Shown: positions 43,240 to 52,445, counted from the first letter of the stretch. The stretch: DNA of 64,000 nt from Indolivaga macrotermitis (GCF_900128985.1 NZ_FQUC01000005.1:124001-188000); one strand, 5' to 3'. Notes: generated by a model from the letters alone, not told the origin. A program made the numbers and translations.

Positions 43240-43307
43240 AGTAGTGTATTATCTTCCATAAGTTTACGTCTATATCAGAAGATACAAACTTAAGGTAATA
43301 CACTACT
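43240..43307 (-). terminator. Long imperfect inverted repeat, likely terminator of the 86-residue gene
   Basis: Outer arms AGTAGTGTATTA and TAATACACTACT (12 bp, perfect) enclose a second paired segment (CCATAAGTTT / AAACTTAAGG) and a 20-base loop. On the minus strand the hairpin is followed by U8 and lies 25 bp after the stop of the gene at 43332. Its length is greater than needed for termination. Confidence 0.65.
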
Positions 43308-43331
43308 ATTCTTCAAAATGCGATAAAAAAA

Positions 43332-43592
43332 TCAGAGACCAATCTGAGCCTTAATAAAAGCTTCTGCATCATTCTCCGTCTTAAAAAAGAGGATCTGATT
43401 GTGCTCTACAGGGAATTTACCCAAAGCAATCCGGATAATTTTTTTTACTTTACCGAAAGTACTCAATTCGCTGGAAGTCAAACTTCCAACCCCATCTTCA
43501 ATCTCTTCGATCTTTATTCTCTGAATAACTAATCTTTGAGGATTTACACTGTATAAAGTGTCTCCTACTTTTAAATTCACTAAAGCTCCCAT
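43332..43592 (-). CDS. Small conserved-looking cytoplasmic protein, unknown function
   Basis: An 86-residue protein without signal or membrane segment. Two strand-rich parts can be seen: VNLKVGDTLYSVNPQRLVIQRIKIEEIEDGVGSL and VEHNQILFFKTENDAEAFIKAQIGL, the latter resembling a beta-alpha end of a small binding fold. Family not recognised. The good codon structure and a strong downstream terminator support a real gene. It is divergent from the gene at 43735. Confidence 0.55.
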   Translation of the reverse strand: MGALVNLKVGDTLYSVNPQRLVIQRIKIEEIEDGVGSLTSSELSTFGKVKKIIRIALGKFPVEHNQILFFKTENDAEAFIKAQIGL

Positions 43593-43734
43593 AGTAGTTC
43601 ATATTAAGGTGTATCTATAAAACACACAGGCGATTCATAAAGTTTTTATAAAGTATCTATTTAACATAAAATAAATCTATTAAGTCATTTTTATAGCAAA
43701 ACTAAGTATCTTTACCCTTCATAAAAACTACAGT

Positions 43735-44559
43735 ATGCGATTGTTTTTTCTATTCTTCATTATACTACAAATATTGACGTTATCAGCAAGCTATGCTCAA
43801 ATATCAGCAGGTCGGATATCTGATTTCGTAACAAACGAAGACATTGAATTTGTTGAAATTGGTATTTTAAATCATAATTCAGGAACTATTTCTGATATCG
43901 ACGGGCGGTATCAAATAGATATGTCAGGTATAAATCCGGATGACACTCTCCGTTTTTCGCATACAGCATACAAAACAATTGACTTTAAAGTATCCGAGTA
44001 TCTGTCTACAATAGACAAAGACATCAAACTGACTCCTAAAAATGACGAGATTGAAACAATTGTAGTGAATCACCGGAACTTCAGGCAACAAACACTGGGT
44101 AACAATTTTAAAGGTGATAAATATCAGGGAGGGTTTATTCAAAATGTCAAGGGATTTGAATGCGGTGTTCTTTTGAAAATAGAAAAACGTGCTATCTTAC
44201 AGAAATTAATAATGAATATTTCGGACTGTGCTTACGAGAACATATACTTCAGGGTAAATGTTTATAAAGAAACCGGTAAGAATGAGTTTCAAAACATACT
44301 TGGTCAGCCCATATATTTACAACAGAAGATGACCGGAGATGAGAAAGAATTAGTAGTAGACCTATCACCCTATTTTGTACACGTAGAAGGTAATACACTC
44401 ATTACACTACAGCATATAGCCAATATAGGAATGGGACAATTATTATTCGCGGGAAGCCCGAAAGGTTCAACCAGCTATTACCGCACATCGAGTCAGGGCA
44501 GATGGACTAAAGCCCCGATGAAACTCTCTTTCAGAGTAGAAGCAATGGTCGAAAAATGA
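43735..44559 (+). CDS. Exported protein with CarboxypepD-reg-like (CNA-B type) N-terminal domain
   Basis: A 274-residue protein with a signal peptide (1-21, SYA-Q). Residues 22-100 form the carboxypeptidase-regulatory-like beta sandwich seen at the start of many Bacteroidetes outer-membrane proteins: ISAGRISDFVTNEDIEFVEIGILN, GTISDIDGRYQID and DTLRFSHTAYKTIDFKV. The remainder (about 110-274) is a separate strand-rich domain (CGVLLKIEKRAILQKLIMNISD, YFRVNVYKETG, LVVDLSPYFVHVEGNTLITL). There is no plug or barrel, so it is not a TonB receptor. Probably periplasmic or surface-attached. The YpfJ-like gene follows 29 bp downstream. Confidence 0.75.
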   Translation: MRLFFLFFIILQILTLSASYAQISAGRISDFVTNEDIEFVEIGILNHNSGTISDIDGRYQIDMSGINPDDTLRFSHTAYKTIDFKVSEYLSTIDKDIKLTPKNDEIETIVVNHRNFRQQTLGNNFKGDKYQGGFIQNVKGFECGVLLKIEKRAILQKLIMNISDCAYENIYFRVNVYKETGKNEFQNILGQPIYLQQKMTGDEKELVVDLSPYFVHVEGNTLITLQHIANIGMGQLLFAGSPKGSTSYYRTSSQGRWTKAPMKLSFRVEAMVEK

Positions 44560-44588
44560 AATATTGAACAAAAAAGAATAAAGTAATC

Positions 44589-45443
44589 ATGAGATTAGGT
44601 GGAAGAAGAACCAGCGATAATGTGGATGACCGCAGAGGTAAAGGCAGCGTGGGAAAAGGAACTTTAGGTATCGGAGGTGTTATTATCGTGGGGATAATAG
44701 TATGGTTGATGGGAGGTAATCCGATGGATGTTGCCCAACAGTTCTTAAATAATGGAGTCGGAACAGAAACAGCTTACACTCCGTCGCCACAAGAGGAAGA
44801 AGCTGCAACATTTGCCAAGACTATTCTAGCCGGAACCGAAGATATCTGGACTGAAATATTTGCCCAAAACGGATTAAAATATGTACCTCCACGCATGGTA
44901 CTTTTCAGTAATGCAACCCGTTCGGGCTGCGGTAATGCATCTTCATCTACCGGCCCATTTTATTGTCCGGTTGACCAGACATTATATATAGACCTTTCTT
45001 TCTTCGATCAGATGAAAGATCAACTAAATGCCGGAGGAGACTTTGCTTATGCGTATGTGATAGCTCACGAAGTAGGGCATCATGTGCAAAACCTGCTCGG
45101 AACTATTGATAAAGTACATAACCAGCAGCAACGAATGAGCCAGAAAGATGCTAATCAACTAAATGTAAGGTTAGAACTTCAAGCTGATTTTTATGCAGGA
45201 GTATGGGCTAACCATGATAACAAAAGGTTCGGTTCAATTGAAGACGGAGACATTGAAGAAGGTCTTAATGCTGCCTCTCAAATAGGTGACGACCGCCTGC
45301 AGATGGAGGCTCAGGGCTACACAGTGCCGGATTCTTTCAATCACGGTACATCGGCTCAACGCAACAGATGGCTGAAGAAAGGGCTCGATACAGGAGATAT
45401 GTCAGCCGGAGATACATTTTCGGTACCTCAAAGCCAGCTGTAG
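44589..45443 (+). CDS. YpfJ-type neutral zinc metallopeptidase
   Basis: A 284-residue membrane-anchored protein of the YpfJ family. The basic, Gly-rich N-terminus (MRLGGRRTSDNVDDRRGKG) precedes a transmembrane helix (about 24-41). The metallopeptidase domain has the zinc motif HEVGH at residues 160-164 inside YAYVIAHEVGHHVQNLLG, and QADFYAGVWANH supplies the downstream acidic ligand. Conserved CGNASSSTGPFYCPVDQTLYIDLSFF precedes it. Substrate and physiological role are not known. It is located with the gene at 43735 in a likely two-gene unit. Confidence 0.93.
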   Translation: MRLGGRRTSDNVDDRRGKGSVGKGTLGIGGVIIVGIIVWLMGGNPMDVAQQFLNNGVGTETAYTPSPQEEEAATFAKTILAGTEDIWTEIFAQNGLKYVPPRMVLFSNATRSGCGNASSSTGPFYCPVDQTLYIDLSFFDQMKDQLNAGGDFAYAYVIAHEVGHHVQNLLGTIDKVHNQQQRMSQKDANQLNVRLELQADFYAGVWANHDNKRFGSIEDGDIEEGLNAASQIGDDRLQMEAQGYTVPDSFNHGTSAQRNRWLKKGLDTGDMSAGDTFSVPQSQL

Positions 45444-45503
45444 TAATTTGACAACAAAACCTGTGTAATAAAACTCCATTTACAACTTAAAAACTATTAC
45501 AGA

Positions 45504-45534
45504 TTGCTTTATCCAAATTTATAGCCTAACTTTG
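45504..45534 (+). promoter_or_regulatory. Promoter of the Fsr-like MFS gene (TTG-N20-TAACTTTG)
   Basis: TTG at 45504-45506, 20 bases, TAACTTTG at 45527-45534. It overlaps an in-frame TTG codon at 45532, which therefore cannot be the translation start; the ATG at 45562 is used. Confidence 0.65.
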
Positions 45535-45561
45535 CACATCTTTTTTGGATATGACTTAGCA

Positions 45562-46752
45562 ATGGAACGGCAAAAGACTACATTTTCTATACTAATACTA
45601 TTGGGTATCACACATATGTTTAATGACACCTTACAAAACATGGTGCAAGCTGTGTACCCGATGATAAAGGATTCATTAGCACTCAATTTCAGTCAGATAG
45701 GTATTATAACATTGGTCTATCAGATGTCGTCATCCATCTTCCAACCTATCATTGGCGCATATACCGACCGGAAACCACAGCCTTATTCCCTGCCTATAGG
45801 CATGCTATTTACAATGAGTGGGATTCTGGCATTAGCTTTCGCCTCCGATTTTGTCCATGTCCTGATCGCCGTATTCGTTGCCGGAGTCGGTTCATCCGTA
45901 TTTCATCCCGAAGCCAGTCGATTGGCACATATTGCTTCCGGAGGAAAACACGGGCTTGCACAATCTATCTTTCAGGTAGGTGGAAACTTTGGCGGATCGC
46001 TTGGTCCATTGCTGGCAGCTTTATTTATCGCTCCATACGGACGGCAAAATATCGGATGGTTTGCAATTTTTGCCCTTATATGTATAATGTTTATGTTATA
46101 CATCAGCCGTTGGTACAAAGGTATACTACTTCGTTTCAATATGAATCCGGAAACAAAACATACCAATACCGCACAATCTTTACAGCCTCTGGGTTCTCAA
46201 CGCAAGACGATATTTACGTTGGGCATACTCTTAGTGTTAATTTTCTCTAAATATGTATATATGGCAAGTCTGACCAGCTATTATACATTTTATCTGATCG
46301 AAAAATTCGGTATTACGATCAAACAATCCCAGCTTTATCTATTTGCCTTCTTGTTTGCCGTCGCTTTAGGTACTTTCTTTGGTGGACCTATCGGCGATCG
46401 GTTCGGACGCAAATATGTCATATGGTTTTCCATACTTGGCACAGCACCATTTGCTTTATTGATGCCACATGTAGGGCTTGCAGGAACCTGCATGCTAAGT
46501 ATTGTGATCGGATTGATATTATCGTCTGCATTTTCTGCAATTCTGGTCTATGCACAAGAACTGGTACCCGGCAAAGAAGGCCTTATCGGAGGGCTCTTCT
46601 TTGGCTTAGCATTCGGCATAGCCGGTATCGCATCCGCTATTTTCGGTAAAATAGCAGATACACACGGCATTGAGTATGTATATCATATAGCTGCCTTCAT
46701 GCCTTTATTAGGACTTATTGCCGGATTTTTGCCTAATCTTAAAAGAAGATAA
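45562..46752 (+). CDS. MFS transporter, fosmidomycin-resistance (Fsr)-like
   Basis: A 396-residue, 12-helix major facilitator. The start MERQKTTFSILILLGITHMFNDTLQNMVQAVYPMIK with GITHMFND and LQNM is characteristic of the Fsr subgroup. SSSIFQPIIGAYTDRKPQPYSLPIGM is motif A of the N-half. VGSSVFHPEASRLAHIASGGKHGLAQSIFQVGGNFGGSLGPLLAAL is the most conserved block of the family. GPIGDRFGRKYVIWFS is motif A of the C-half. E. coli Fsr exports fosmidomycin; the natural substrate is unknown. The start is set by the promoter, which covers an alternative upstream TTG. Confidence 0.9.
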   Translation: MERQKTTFSILILLGITHMFNDTLQNMVQAVYPMIKDSLALNFSQIGIITLVYQMSSSIFQPIIGAYTDRKPQPYSLPIGMLFTMSGILALAFASDFVHVLIAVFVAGVGSSVFHPEASRLAHIASGGKHGLAQSIFQVGGNFGGSLGPLLAALFIAPYGRQNIGWFAIFALICIMFMLYISRWYKGILLRFNMNPETKHTNTAQSLQPLGSQRKTIFTLGILLVLIFSKYVYMASLTSYYTFYLIEKFGITIKQSQLYLFAFLFAVALGTFFGGPIGDRFGRKYVIWFSILGTAPFALLMPHVGLAGTCMLSIVIGLILSSAFSAILVYAQELVPGKEGLIGGLFFGLAFGIAGIASAIFGKIADTHGIEYVYHIAAFMPLLGLIAGFLPNLKRR

Positions 46753-46817
46753 ATAAGTATTTATATATATACTTATTATTATATTAGCACCCATTTTACA
46801 CTTAGAGAACGACAACA

Positions 46818-48662
46818 TTGATTAAAGCACGAAAAATAGAGCTACTCGCTCCTGCCAAAAATCTGGATTGCGGCATGGAAGCAATAAATCACGGAGCAGA
46901 CGCAGTTTATATAGGAGCACCCAAATTCGGTGCACGATCTGCCGCCGGAAATTCTCTCGAAGATATTCAGGCGTTGATTCAGTACGCGCATCAGTTTGAT
47001 GCCCGGGTCTACGTTGCACTTAACACCATACTCAGTGATAGTGAACTATCCGAAACAGAAGGACTTATATGGAAGTTATATAAAATAGGAGCCGACGCTA
47101 TCATTATTCAGGATATGGGAATACTGATGCTCGACCTGCCTCCTATCCCACTCCATGCCAGTACACAAAACGACAACCGGACTATCGAAAAAATACAATT
47201 TATGGCGGATGCCGGTTTTTCACAGGTGGTGTTAGCCCGCGAACTCACTGTTCAGGAAATTAAAAACATAGCATCCAACACATCATCCGTTGTTTTGGAA
47301 GCCTTCGTACATGGAGCACTATGTGTATGCTACAGCGGACAATGCTACTTAAGTGAAGCCATAGCAAACCGGAGCGCAAATAAAGGAGCATGCGCACAAT
47401 TTTGCCGGTTGCCATATACTTTGACCAATGCCGATGGAGAAACGATAATACCGAAGAAACATTTGCTATCCATGAAAGATCTTAATCTATCGGAACAACT
47501 TGAGGAGATAATAGATGCAGGTGTCAATTCCTTAAAGATAGAAGGGCGGCTGAAAGATATGTCCTATGTGAAAAATGTAGTAGCTTATTACCGCATTAAA
47601 TTAGACGAAATATTAAGTCGCCGAGAAGAGTATATTCGGGCGTCAGCCGGAACATGTACATATACATTCGAGCCACACCTCGATAAAAGTTTCAATAGAG
47701 GGTATACCGAATATTTCTTTAATGGGCGGAGATCGGACATGTGGTCATTGGATACACCGAAATCAATCGGAGAGCCTATCGGAAAGGTTAAAGAAGTATT
47801 TGATAAATTTTTCACCTTATCCGGTACAAAGAAATTAAATAATGGCGACGGATTATGTTTTATGGGACATAATCAAAAAGAGTTGCAAGGAATAAGAGTA
47901 AACCGCATTGATGGAGAAAAAGTATTTCCTGCTGAAAATCATTTACAGCTCAAGAAGGGCACTTTCATGTACCGGAACTATGATCATGAATTCGAAAAAG
48001 TGCTTAGCAAGAAATCGGCTGAACGCAAGATAGATGCAACTATTTTACTGAAAGACACCGAAAAGGGATTCTATTTATGTATAGAAGATGAAACGGGAAT
48101 AACCGCCGACATAGAATTTGGCTCAGAAAAGACACCGGCCGACAAAGAACAGCATTCTAATATAGTAAACAATCTACAAAAAACAGGAAATACAATATTC
48201 CGTATTACTAGAATAGATATTGAATTCTCTAATAATTGGTTTATACCCTCTTCACAGTTATCCGAATGGAGACGAAGCTTATTAAGCAACCTTCTGATAA
48301 AAAGAGTAGCATCGCATATTATTGAGCCTGTTGTACATACTCCGACAAAACACCAGTTTCCGGTTAAAGAAATAACTTATCTGGGAAACGTCATGAACGA
48401 GAAAAGCCGTCGGTTTTATGAACTTCACCAAGCTAATGTTACACAAATGGCTTTCGAAAAGAAAAGGATAGACAATGTACCTTTAATGTTTACCCGGCAC
48501 TGCATCAAGCAATCTTTGGGGTATTGCCCCAAGGAAAGTGCTACACGGATGCCTTACAAAGAACCATTATATTTATTATACAATGATACCCGTTTGAGAT
48601 TGGAGTTCGATTGCAAAATTTGTGAAATGAAAGTGTATCACTGTACCACCACTAATAACTAA
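46818..48662 (+). CDS. Peptidase U32 family protein (large form)
   Basis: A 614-residue protein of the U32/YegQ/RlhA-TrhP group. The start codon is TTG at 46818: an in-frame stop lies five codons upstream and no ATG occurs before the conserved IELLAPAKNLDCGMEAINHGADAVYIGAPKFGAR. The Fe-S/active region reads EAFVHGALCVCYSGQCYLSEAIANRSANKGACAQFCR, followed by NSLKIEGRLKDMSYVKNVV. The C-terminal extension (about 340-614) is typical of long members and ends with a Cys motif (FDCKICEMKVYHC). Characterised relatives hydroxylate 23S rRNA or tRNA with prephenate as oxygen donor; protease activity is doubtful. Terminator at 48689. Confidence 0.9.
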   Translation: MIKARKIELLAPAKNLDCGMEAINHGADAVYIGAPKFGARSAAGNSLEDIQALIQYAHQFDARVYVALNTILSDSELSETEGLIWKLYKIGADAIIIQDMGILMLDLPPIPLHASTQNDNRTIEKIQFMADAGFSQVVLARELTVQEIKNIASNTSSVVLEAFVHGALCVCYSGQCYLSEAIANRSANKGACAQFCRLPYTLTNADGETIIPKKHLLSMKDLNLSEQLEEIIDAGVNSLKIEGRLKDMSYVKNVVAYYRIKLDEILSRREEYIRASAGTCTYTFEPHLDKSFNRGYTEYFFNGRRSDMWSLDTPKSIGEPIGKVKEVFDKFFTLSGTKKLNNGDGLCFMGHNQKELQGIRVNRIDGEKVFPAENHLQLKKGTFMYRNYDHEFEKVLSKKSAERKIDATILLKDTEKGFYLCIEDETGITADIEFGSEKTPADKEQHSNIVNNLQKTGNTIFRITRIDIEFSNNWFIPSSQLSEWRRSLLSNLLIKRVASHIIEPVVHTPTKHQFPVKEITYLGNVMNEKSRRFYELHQANVTQMAFEKKRIDNVPLMFTRHCIKQSLGYCPKESATRMPYKEPLYLLYNDTRLRLEFDCKICEMKVYHCTTTNN

Positions 48663-48688
48663 ACGAGTCTGAGAGATAATAAAATAAG

Positions 48689-48722
48689 AAGAGTCTGTAA
48701 CTATTAAAGTTTACAGACTCTT
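48689..48722. terminator. Bidirectional intrinsic terminator
   Basis: A 12-bp stem AAGAGTCTGTAA / TTACAGACTCTT with a 10-base loop, between the U32 gene and convergent aqpZ. Confidence 0.85.
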
Positions 48723-48768
48723 TATTATATAAGATAAAATTATCCTTATCCCTTATTTATTATATTAA

Positions 48769-49440
48769 TCAGGCTTCTGCTGGTTCAGTATCAATGGCTT
48801 TCCATACGAAAGCAGCAATAACCGCACCTAAAAACGGAGCTACAATAAATAACCATAGTTGAGATAAAGCTTCTCCACCTTGAAACAAAGCCGGCCCGAT
48901 ACTACGAGCAGGGTTAACTGATGTTCCTGTAATAGGAATACAAACAATGTGAATCAGCACCAATGCCAAACCAATTGCCAAACCTGCAAAATTATTGGCA
49001 GCACCTTTTGATGTAGATCCGAATACTACCATCAGGAATATAAACGTAAAGACTGTTTCTGCAACAAATGCAGGAATAAGGTCTGTATAACCGTTTGCTC
49101 CTGTCAATGTAGTTGTAGAACCCGATCCTTTAGCTAAAACATATAAAATTGCCGAACCTAAAATTGCTCCAATCACTTGAAATACAATATAGAATCCGGC
49201 ATCTTTAGCTGATATCTTATTAGCAACTAACATTCCTAATGTAATAGCGGGATTGATGTGGCAACCCGAAATTTTACCGATTGTATAAACCATAGCAACT
49301 ACGGACAAACCGAAGGCAAAAGCTACACCTAATGTTCCAACAGCGGCAAATGGTTGTGCAGCTCCTGCAAATACAGCACTACCGCAACCCATAAGAACTA
49401 AAACCATAGTTCCAATTAACTCTGCTAAATACTTTTTCAT
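48769..49440 (-). CDS. aqpZ: Aquaporin Z
   Basis: A 223-residue water channel of the MIP family with six transmembrane helices. The two half-helix motifs are HINPAIT (NPA 63-65) and SVNPARS (NPA 176-178, with the selectivity-filter Arg directly after). The N-terminus MKKYLAELIGTMVLVLMGCGSAVFA and the Gly-rich GLAIGLALVLIHIVCIPITGTSVNPAR place it with AqpZ rather than glycerol facilitators. It mediates osmotic water flow across the inner membrane. Monocistronic; convergent with the U32 gene. Confidence 0.95.
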   Translation of the reverse strand: MKKYLAELIGTMVLVLMGCGSAVFAGAAQPFAAVGTLGVAFAFGLSVVAMVYTIGKISGCHINPAITLGMLVANKISAKDAGFYIVFQVIGAILGSAILYVLAKGSGSTTTLTGANGYTDLIPAFVAETVFTFIFLMVVFGSTSKGAANNFAGLAIGLALVLIHIVCIPITGTSVNPARSIGPALFQGGEALSQLWLFIVAPFLGAVIAAFVWKAIDTEPAEA

Positions 49441-49570
49441 TTTGTTTATGCGTTAAATTATAAGCTACAAATATAACAAGATAAAGCATAATTTGTTTTT
49501 CTTTCCTTAATTTTATCTGGAAAAGTCTCTAACGCTTTTGTACAACAAGATCGAAGGGGTAAAAGATATT

Positions 49571-50125
49571 TTATTTTTGAGGACGGCTGCTTACTTTCTC
49601 TACCAATTCTTTAGTTACAATAATCGGATTTTCATCCACTTCCATTCCTAACACATGGATAAGTATCCGTTTCGATTTTTCCGACATTTTTTTAGCTCCT
49701 CCTCCGGATAAGTTCAAACCGGAAGGTACAACCAAGCCATCCGCCCGTGTTGTAGGATTGGCAAATATCCATTGTCCGCCCGTGAAAACAGGAACAACAT
49801 AGCCATCCGGTAATTTATTAAAGGGAACCTTCGGATTTAAATTTGTTAAACCCTCCCCTATTCTATATTTATCTTCGAACTGGGCTCCTCCTGTCTTTTT
49901 GTATTTCTTGGCAAACTCAAGTAAGTCATCTTCAACAACAACTTTATTTGATTCGGAATAAGGACGTAATCCTGTAGATGGTTCTAAGGTGGGTCTAACC
50001 TGTTTTAACAAATCTTTCTTCATATCATCCTTGATCGACATAGATAATGAACTTTGAGCTTGTATATAAACACTCATCGATAAAAACAGAAAACTTGTTG
50101 CGCAGCAATGACCCAATTTCTTCAT
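49571..50125 (-). CDS. Exported protein of unknown function, tandem paralogue A
   Basis: A 184-residue protein with a signal peptide (about 1-23, YIQA-Q). Visible shared elements with the upstream neighbour (50245-50805): DLLKQVRP near the mature start, GGAQFEDK in the middle, and a C-terminal block SGLNLSGGGAKKMSEKSKRILIHVLGMEVDEN. The middle part also has KLPDGYVVPVFTGGQWIFANP. The block KMS-x-KSK-x-ILIHVLG-x-x-VDE is basic and helical and is the best conserved part. No family is recognised. Both copies are on the minus strand with a 119 bp gap. Confidence 0.6.
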   Translation of the reverse strand: MKKLGHCCATSFLFLSMSVYIQAQSSLSMSIKDDMKKDLLKQVRPTLEPSTGLRPYSESNKVVVEDDLLEFAKKYKKTGGAQFEDKYRIGEGLTNLNPKVPFNKLPDGYVVPVFTGGQWIFANPTTRADGLVVPSGLNLSGGGAKKMSEKSKRILIHVLGMEVDENPIIVTKELVEKVSSRPQK

Positions 50126-50244
50126 TCTCTCTATTATAAAACTGGAACAAATCTATGAAATTAGATTGTTGTATTATATGCAAAAAAGTTAACATTACAT
50201 AAGGCTATTTTGTGCTTTCTTTTCCTGTTCCCGCTCCGGAAATA

Positions 50245-50805
50245 TCATTCGTCTACGGTCTCACCTAAAACGTGTATAAGTATTGCTTTTGATTTAGCCG
50301 ACATTTTCTTTTTTTCCTTCCATCCCGATAAGTTTAACCCTCCGGAAGATACATTAAGCATTAGACCTTGCAGGCGCTGCCTTTGAGATAATTGATCATG
50401 TATAAATTCATCATCTTTTTTCTCCTCCAAGCCTAGTTTTCCATTACGTACCACTGATTTAACATTTGCACCTTGCCTGATTTTCAATAAATCAGCATCA
50501 CTGACAGAAGTCTTAAGTCTTTCAACGGATAATTTATCTTCGAATTGCGAACCTCCATTCCTATATAATAGTAGTTTACTTTGAATATTATCTTTATTTA
50601 CGACCTTATCGTCTCCTACTACTTTCCCGATAGGCTTATCTGTAGTCAGATTCTGATCCATTATATCTACGGGAGGTTTAACCTGTTTGAGCAGATTCTT
50701 TTTACGTTCATCTTCCAGCGAATAAGAATCAGATATCTGTGCATAAACAATGTTACAGGTAAAAATGAAAAACAAATTAAGACAAAAATGTTTATTCAAG
50801 TACAT
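50245..50805 (-). CDS. Exported protein of unknown function, tandem paralogue B
   Basis: A 186-residue protein with a signal peptide (about 1-22, VYA-Q). It matches the downstream copy in NLLKQVKP, NGGSQFEDK and SGGLNLSGWKEKKKMSAKSKAILIHVLGETVDE, where the protein ends. Copy A continues for about 15 residues beyond VDE. Between these blocks the two copies are hardly alike, so the duplication is old and the ends are under selection. Periplasmic or surface location is inferred from the signal peptide only. Confidence 0.6.
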   Translation of the reverse strand: MYLNKHFCLNLFFIFTCNIVYAQISDSYSLEDERKKNLLKQVKPPVDIMDQNLTTDKPIGKVVGDDKVVNKDNIQSKLLLYRNGGSQFEDKLSVERLKTSVSDADLLKIRQGANVKSVVRNGKLGLEEKKDDEFIHDQLSQRQRLQGLMLNVSSGGLNLSGWKEKKKMSAKSKAILIHVLGETVDE

Positions 50806-50889
50806 AATAGTGTTGTTAGCTTATAGGACCAAAGCTAACAAAACCTATTGTTGATTTTTATATAAAAAGCTTAAATGAATATAAGAATA

Positions 50890-51378
50890 TTATTCCAACC
50901 GGGAAACGGACAAAAACGAGATGAATTTTTGAAGATAAATAACATCTGTTTCAGAAAAATGGTTTAAAAACTGGCTGTCAATATCCAGCACTCCAATCAC
51001 TTTCCCATCTTGATTCAATGGTAAAACAACTTCAGACCGCGAATCTCCATCACATGTAATATGTCCCGGAAAAGCATCTACATCGGGTACGACCAAAGGT
51101 TTGTTTTCTTTCCAGGCTGTTCCGCAAACTCCTTTACCATAACCAATCCGTGTGCAGGCAATCTTACCCTGAAACGGACCCAATACCAATTCCTTGTTTC
51201 TAACTATATAAAATCCCACCCACAAGAAGCCAAAAGCTTCTCTCAGTACAGCCGACAGATTAGCCATATTAGCAATCAAATCTGTTTCGTAAGAAATCAG
51301 AGCCTCTACCTGAGGAAGTAAATTCTTATACTGCTCTTCGCGTGAAGTTGTTTGTAATACATCAAGCTTTTCTGCCAT
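50890..51378 (-). CDS. GAF-domain free methionine-(R)-sulfoxide reductase
   Basis: A 162-residue GAF-fold enzyme that reduces free L-methionine-(R)-sulfoxide with thioredoxin. The three catalytic-site cysteines are Cys 75, 85 and 109 (KIACTRIGYGKGVCGTAWKE, HITCDGDSRSEVVLPL). Their spacing of 10 and 24 residues is the same as in E. coli fRMsr (84, 94, 118). The substrate Asp/Glu residues lie in VVPDVDAFPGH and GVLDIDSQ. It is cytoplasmic and immediately follows the YceI-like gene (2 bp gap), so both are probably co-transcribed. Confidence 0.92.
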   Translation of the reverse strand: MAEKLDVLQTTSREEQYKNLLPQVEALISYETDLIANMANLSAVLREAFGFLWVGFYIVRNKELVLGPFQGKIACTRIGYGKGVCGTAWKENKPLVVPDVDAFPGHITCDGDSRSEVVLPLNQDGKVIGVLDIDSQFLNHFSETDVIYLQKFISFLSVSRLE

Positions 51379-51380
51379 AA

Positions 51381-52031
51381 TTACTTCAAATCAGTAGACT
51401 CCAGCCTTGCTGTTATTACAACCTGTATTTGTATATTATCTTCAACTATACTGTTTTGCATAGCATCATAAACTGTATTCGACCCATATTTAATCCCCCA
51501 TAGAGTCCGGTCTATATTAAACGGAGCAGTAATAGCTTTATAGGTATCTCCGTTTTTAGTGATTTTAGCATCAAATGTTACACCTTTTTCCATCCCTATT
51601 AATTCTAATGCGCCATTTAACCGGTGTGTCAATGAGTCCGATTTAATCTCGGTCGAATTGTAAATTGTAAAACGAGCTTCAGGATAACGAGCTACATTAA
51701 AGAAATCTCCTCTATTCAGGTGTGTCACCAATTTCTTATTATTAGCCGCATCCGTAATACTGGTACACTTTATCGTATTCATATCAATAATAAAACCTCC
51801 AAGCTTTACATTATTACCTACAACAGTAATAATACCTTCTTTTAGTTTCAATGTTCCGGAATGTTCTGTTTTAGGACCAAATCCTTTCCAGTAAATAATA
51901 GAAGCAGCTGTATCAACTTTAAGTGATATACCATTTTCTTCGGCAACAGGTACAACCTCTGTCTGCTTCTTCTCTTTACATGAGCATACAAACAATAAAC
52001 TAATTAATGATATCCAGTAAATATTTCTCAT
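51381..52031 (-). CDS. YceI-family lipoprotein
   Basis: A 216-residue lipid-binding (lipocalin-like) protein. I use the ATG at 52031 (MRNIYWISLISLLFVCSCKEKK), which gives a lipoprotein signal with lipidated Cys 18; a longer frame to 52091 adds no signal features. YceI domain: GISLKVDTAASIIYWKGFGPKTEHSGTLKLKEGIITV, GGFIIDMNTIKC, LVTHLNRGDFFNVARYPEARFTI, and GALELIGMEKGVTFDAKI with FNIDRTLWGIKYGS at the end. These barrels bind isoprenoid-type lipids in the periplasm. The lipid is unknown. Confidence 0.9.
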   Translation of the reverse strand: MRNIYWISLISLLFVCSCKEKKQTEVVPVAEENGISLKVDTAASIIYWKGFGPKTEHSGTLKLKEGIITVVGNNVKLGGFIIDMNTIKCTSITDAANNKKLVTHLNRGDFFNVARYPEARFTIYNSTEIKSDSLTHRLNGALELIGMEKGVTFDAKITKNGDTYKAITAPFNIDRTLWGIKYGSNTVYDAMQNSIVEDNIQIQVVITARLESTDLK

Positions 52032-52414
52032 ATTTCTCCCTAATGGTTTTGTATCAAGTATGACTTTATAAACACAATACAAAAATAGCATTAATAATTA
52101 TTCAAGCCGAATTATATGAAAAATTTTCACGACACAGTACCTTAAACATACAAAGGGCTTCATAAATACCTAATAATAAACAACAAAATACAAAGAACGA
52201 CACGCATACACATATATAGAATACTGAGAGCATAAACAAAACCACAAATATAGATCACAATACTAAAAGAATAATCAAATCAAAAAGCTTATATTATATA
52301 CTATCACTTTATTAAATAGCATAAAATGAAACCGAATCATAGATAAAATCGTCATTAAACCTATCACAAATGCAATAATTTAATAATTATCAAGATATTT
52401 TTTGTAGCATTTTA

Positions 52415-52445
52415 TTTGGAATTAAAGAAATATATTATACTTTTG
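52415..52445 (+). promoter_or_regulatory. Promoter of the leu operon (TTTG-N19-TACTTTTG)
   Basis: TTTG at 52415-52418 and TACTTTTG at 52438-52445 with a 19-bp spacer match the Bacteroidetes consensus. Transcription would begin near 52452, about 20 nt before the leader-peptide ATG. The AT-rich stretch 52032-52414 upstream has no gene; possible minus-strand promoter elements for the YceI gene lie near 52245. Confidence 0.65.

Noticed and set aside
45532-45561. TTG start ten codons upstream for the Fsr-like transporter
   Set aside because: The codon lies inside the -7 promoter box TAACTTTG; the ATG at 45562 follows it and fits the family.
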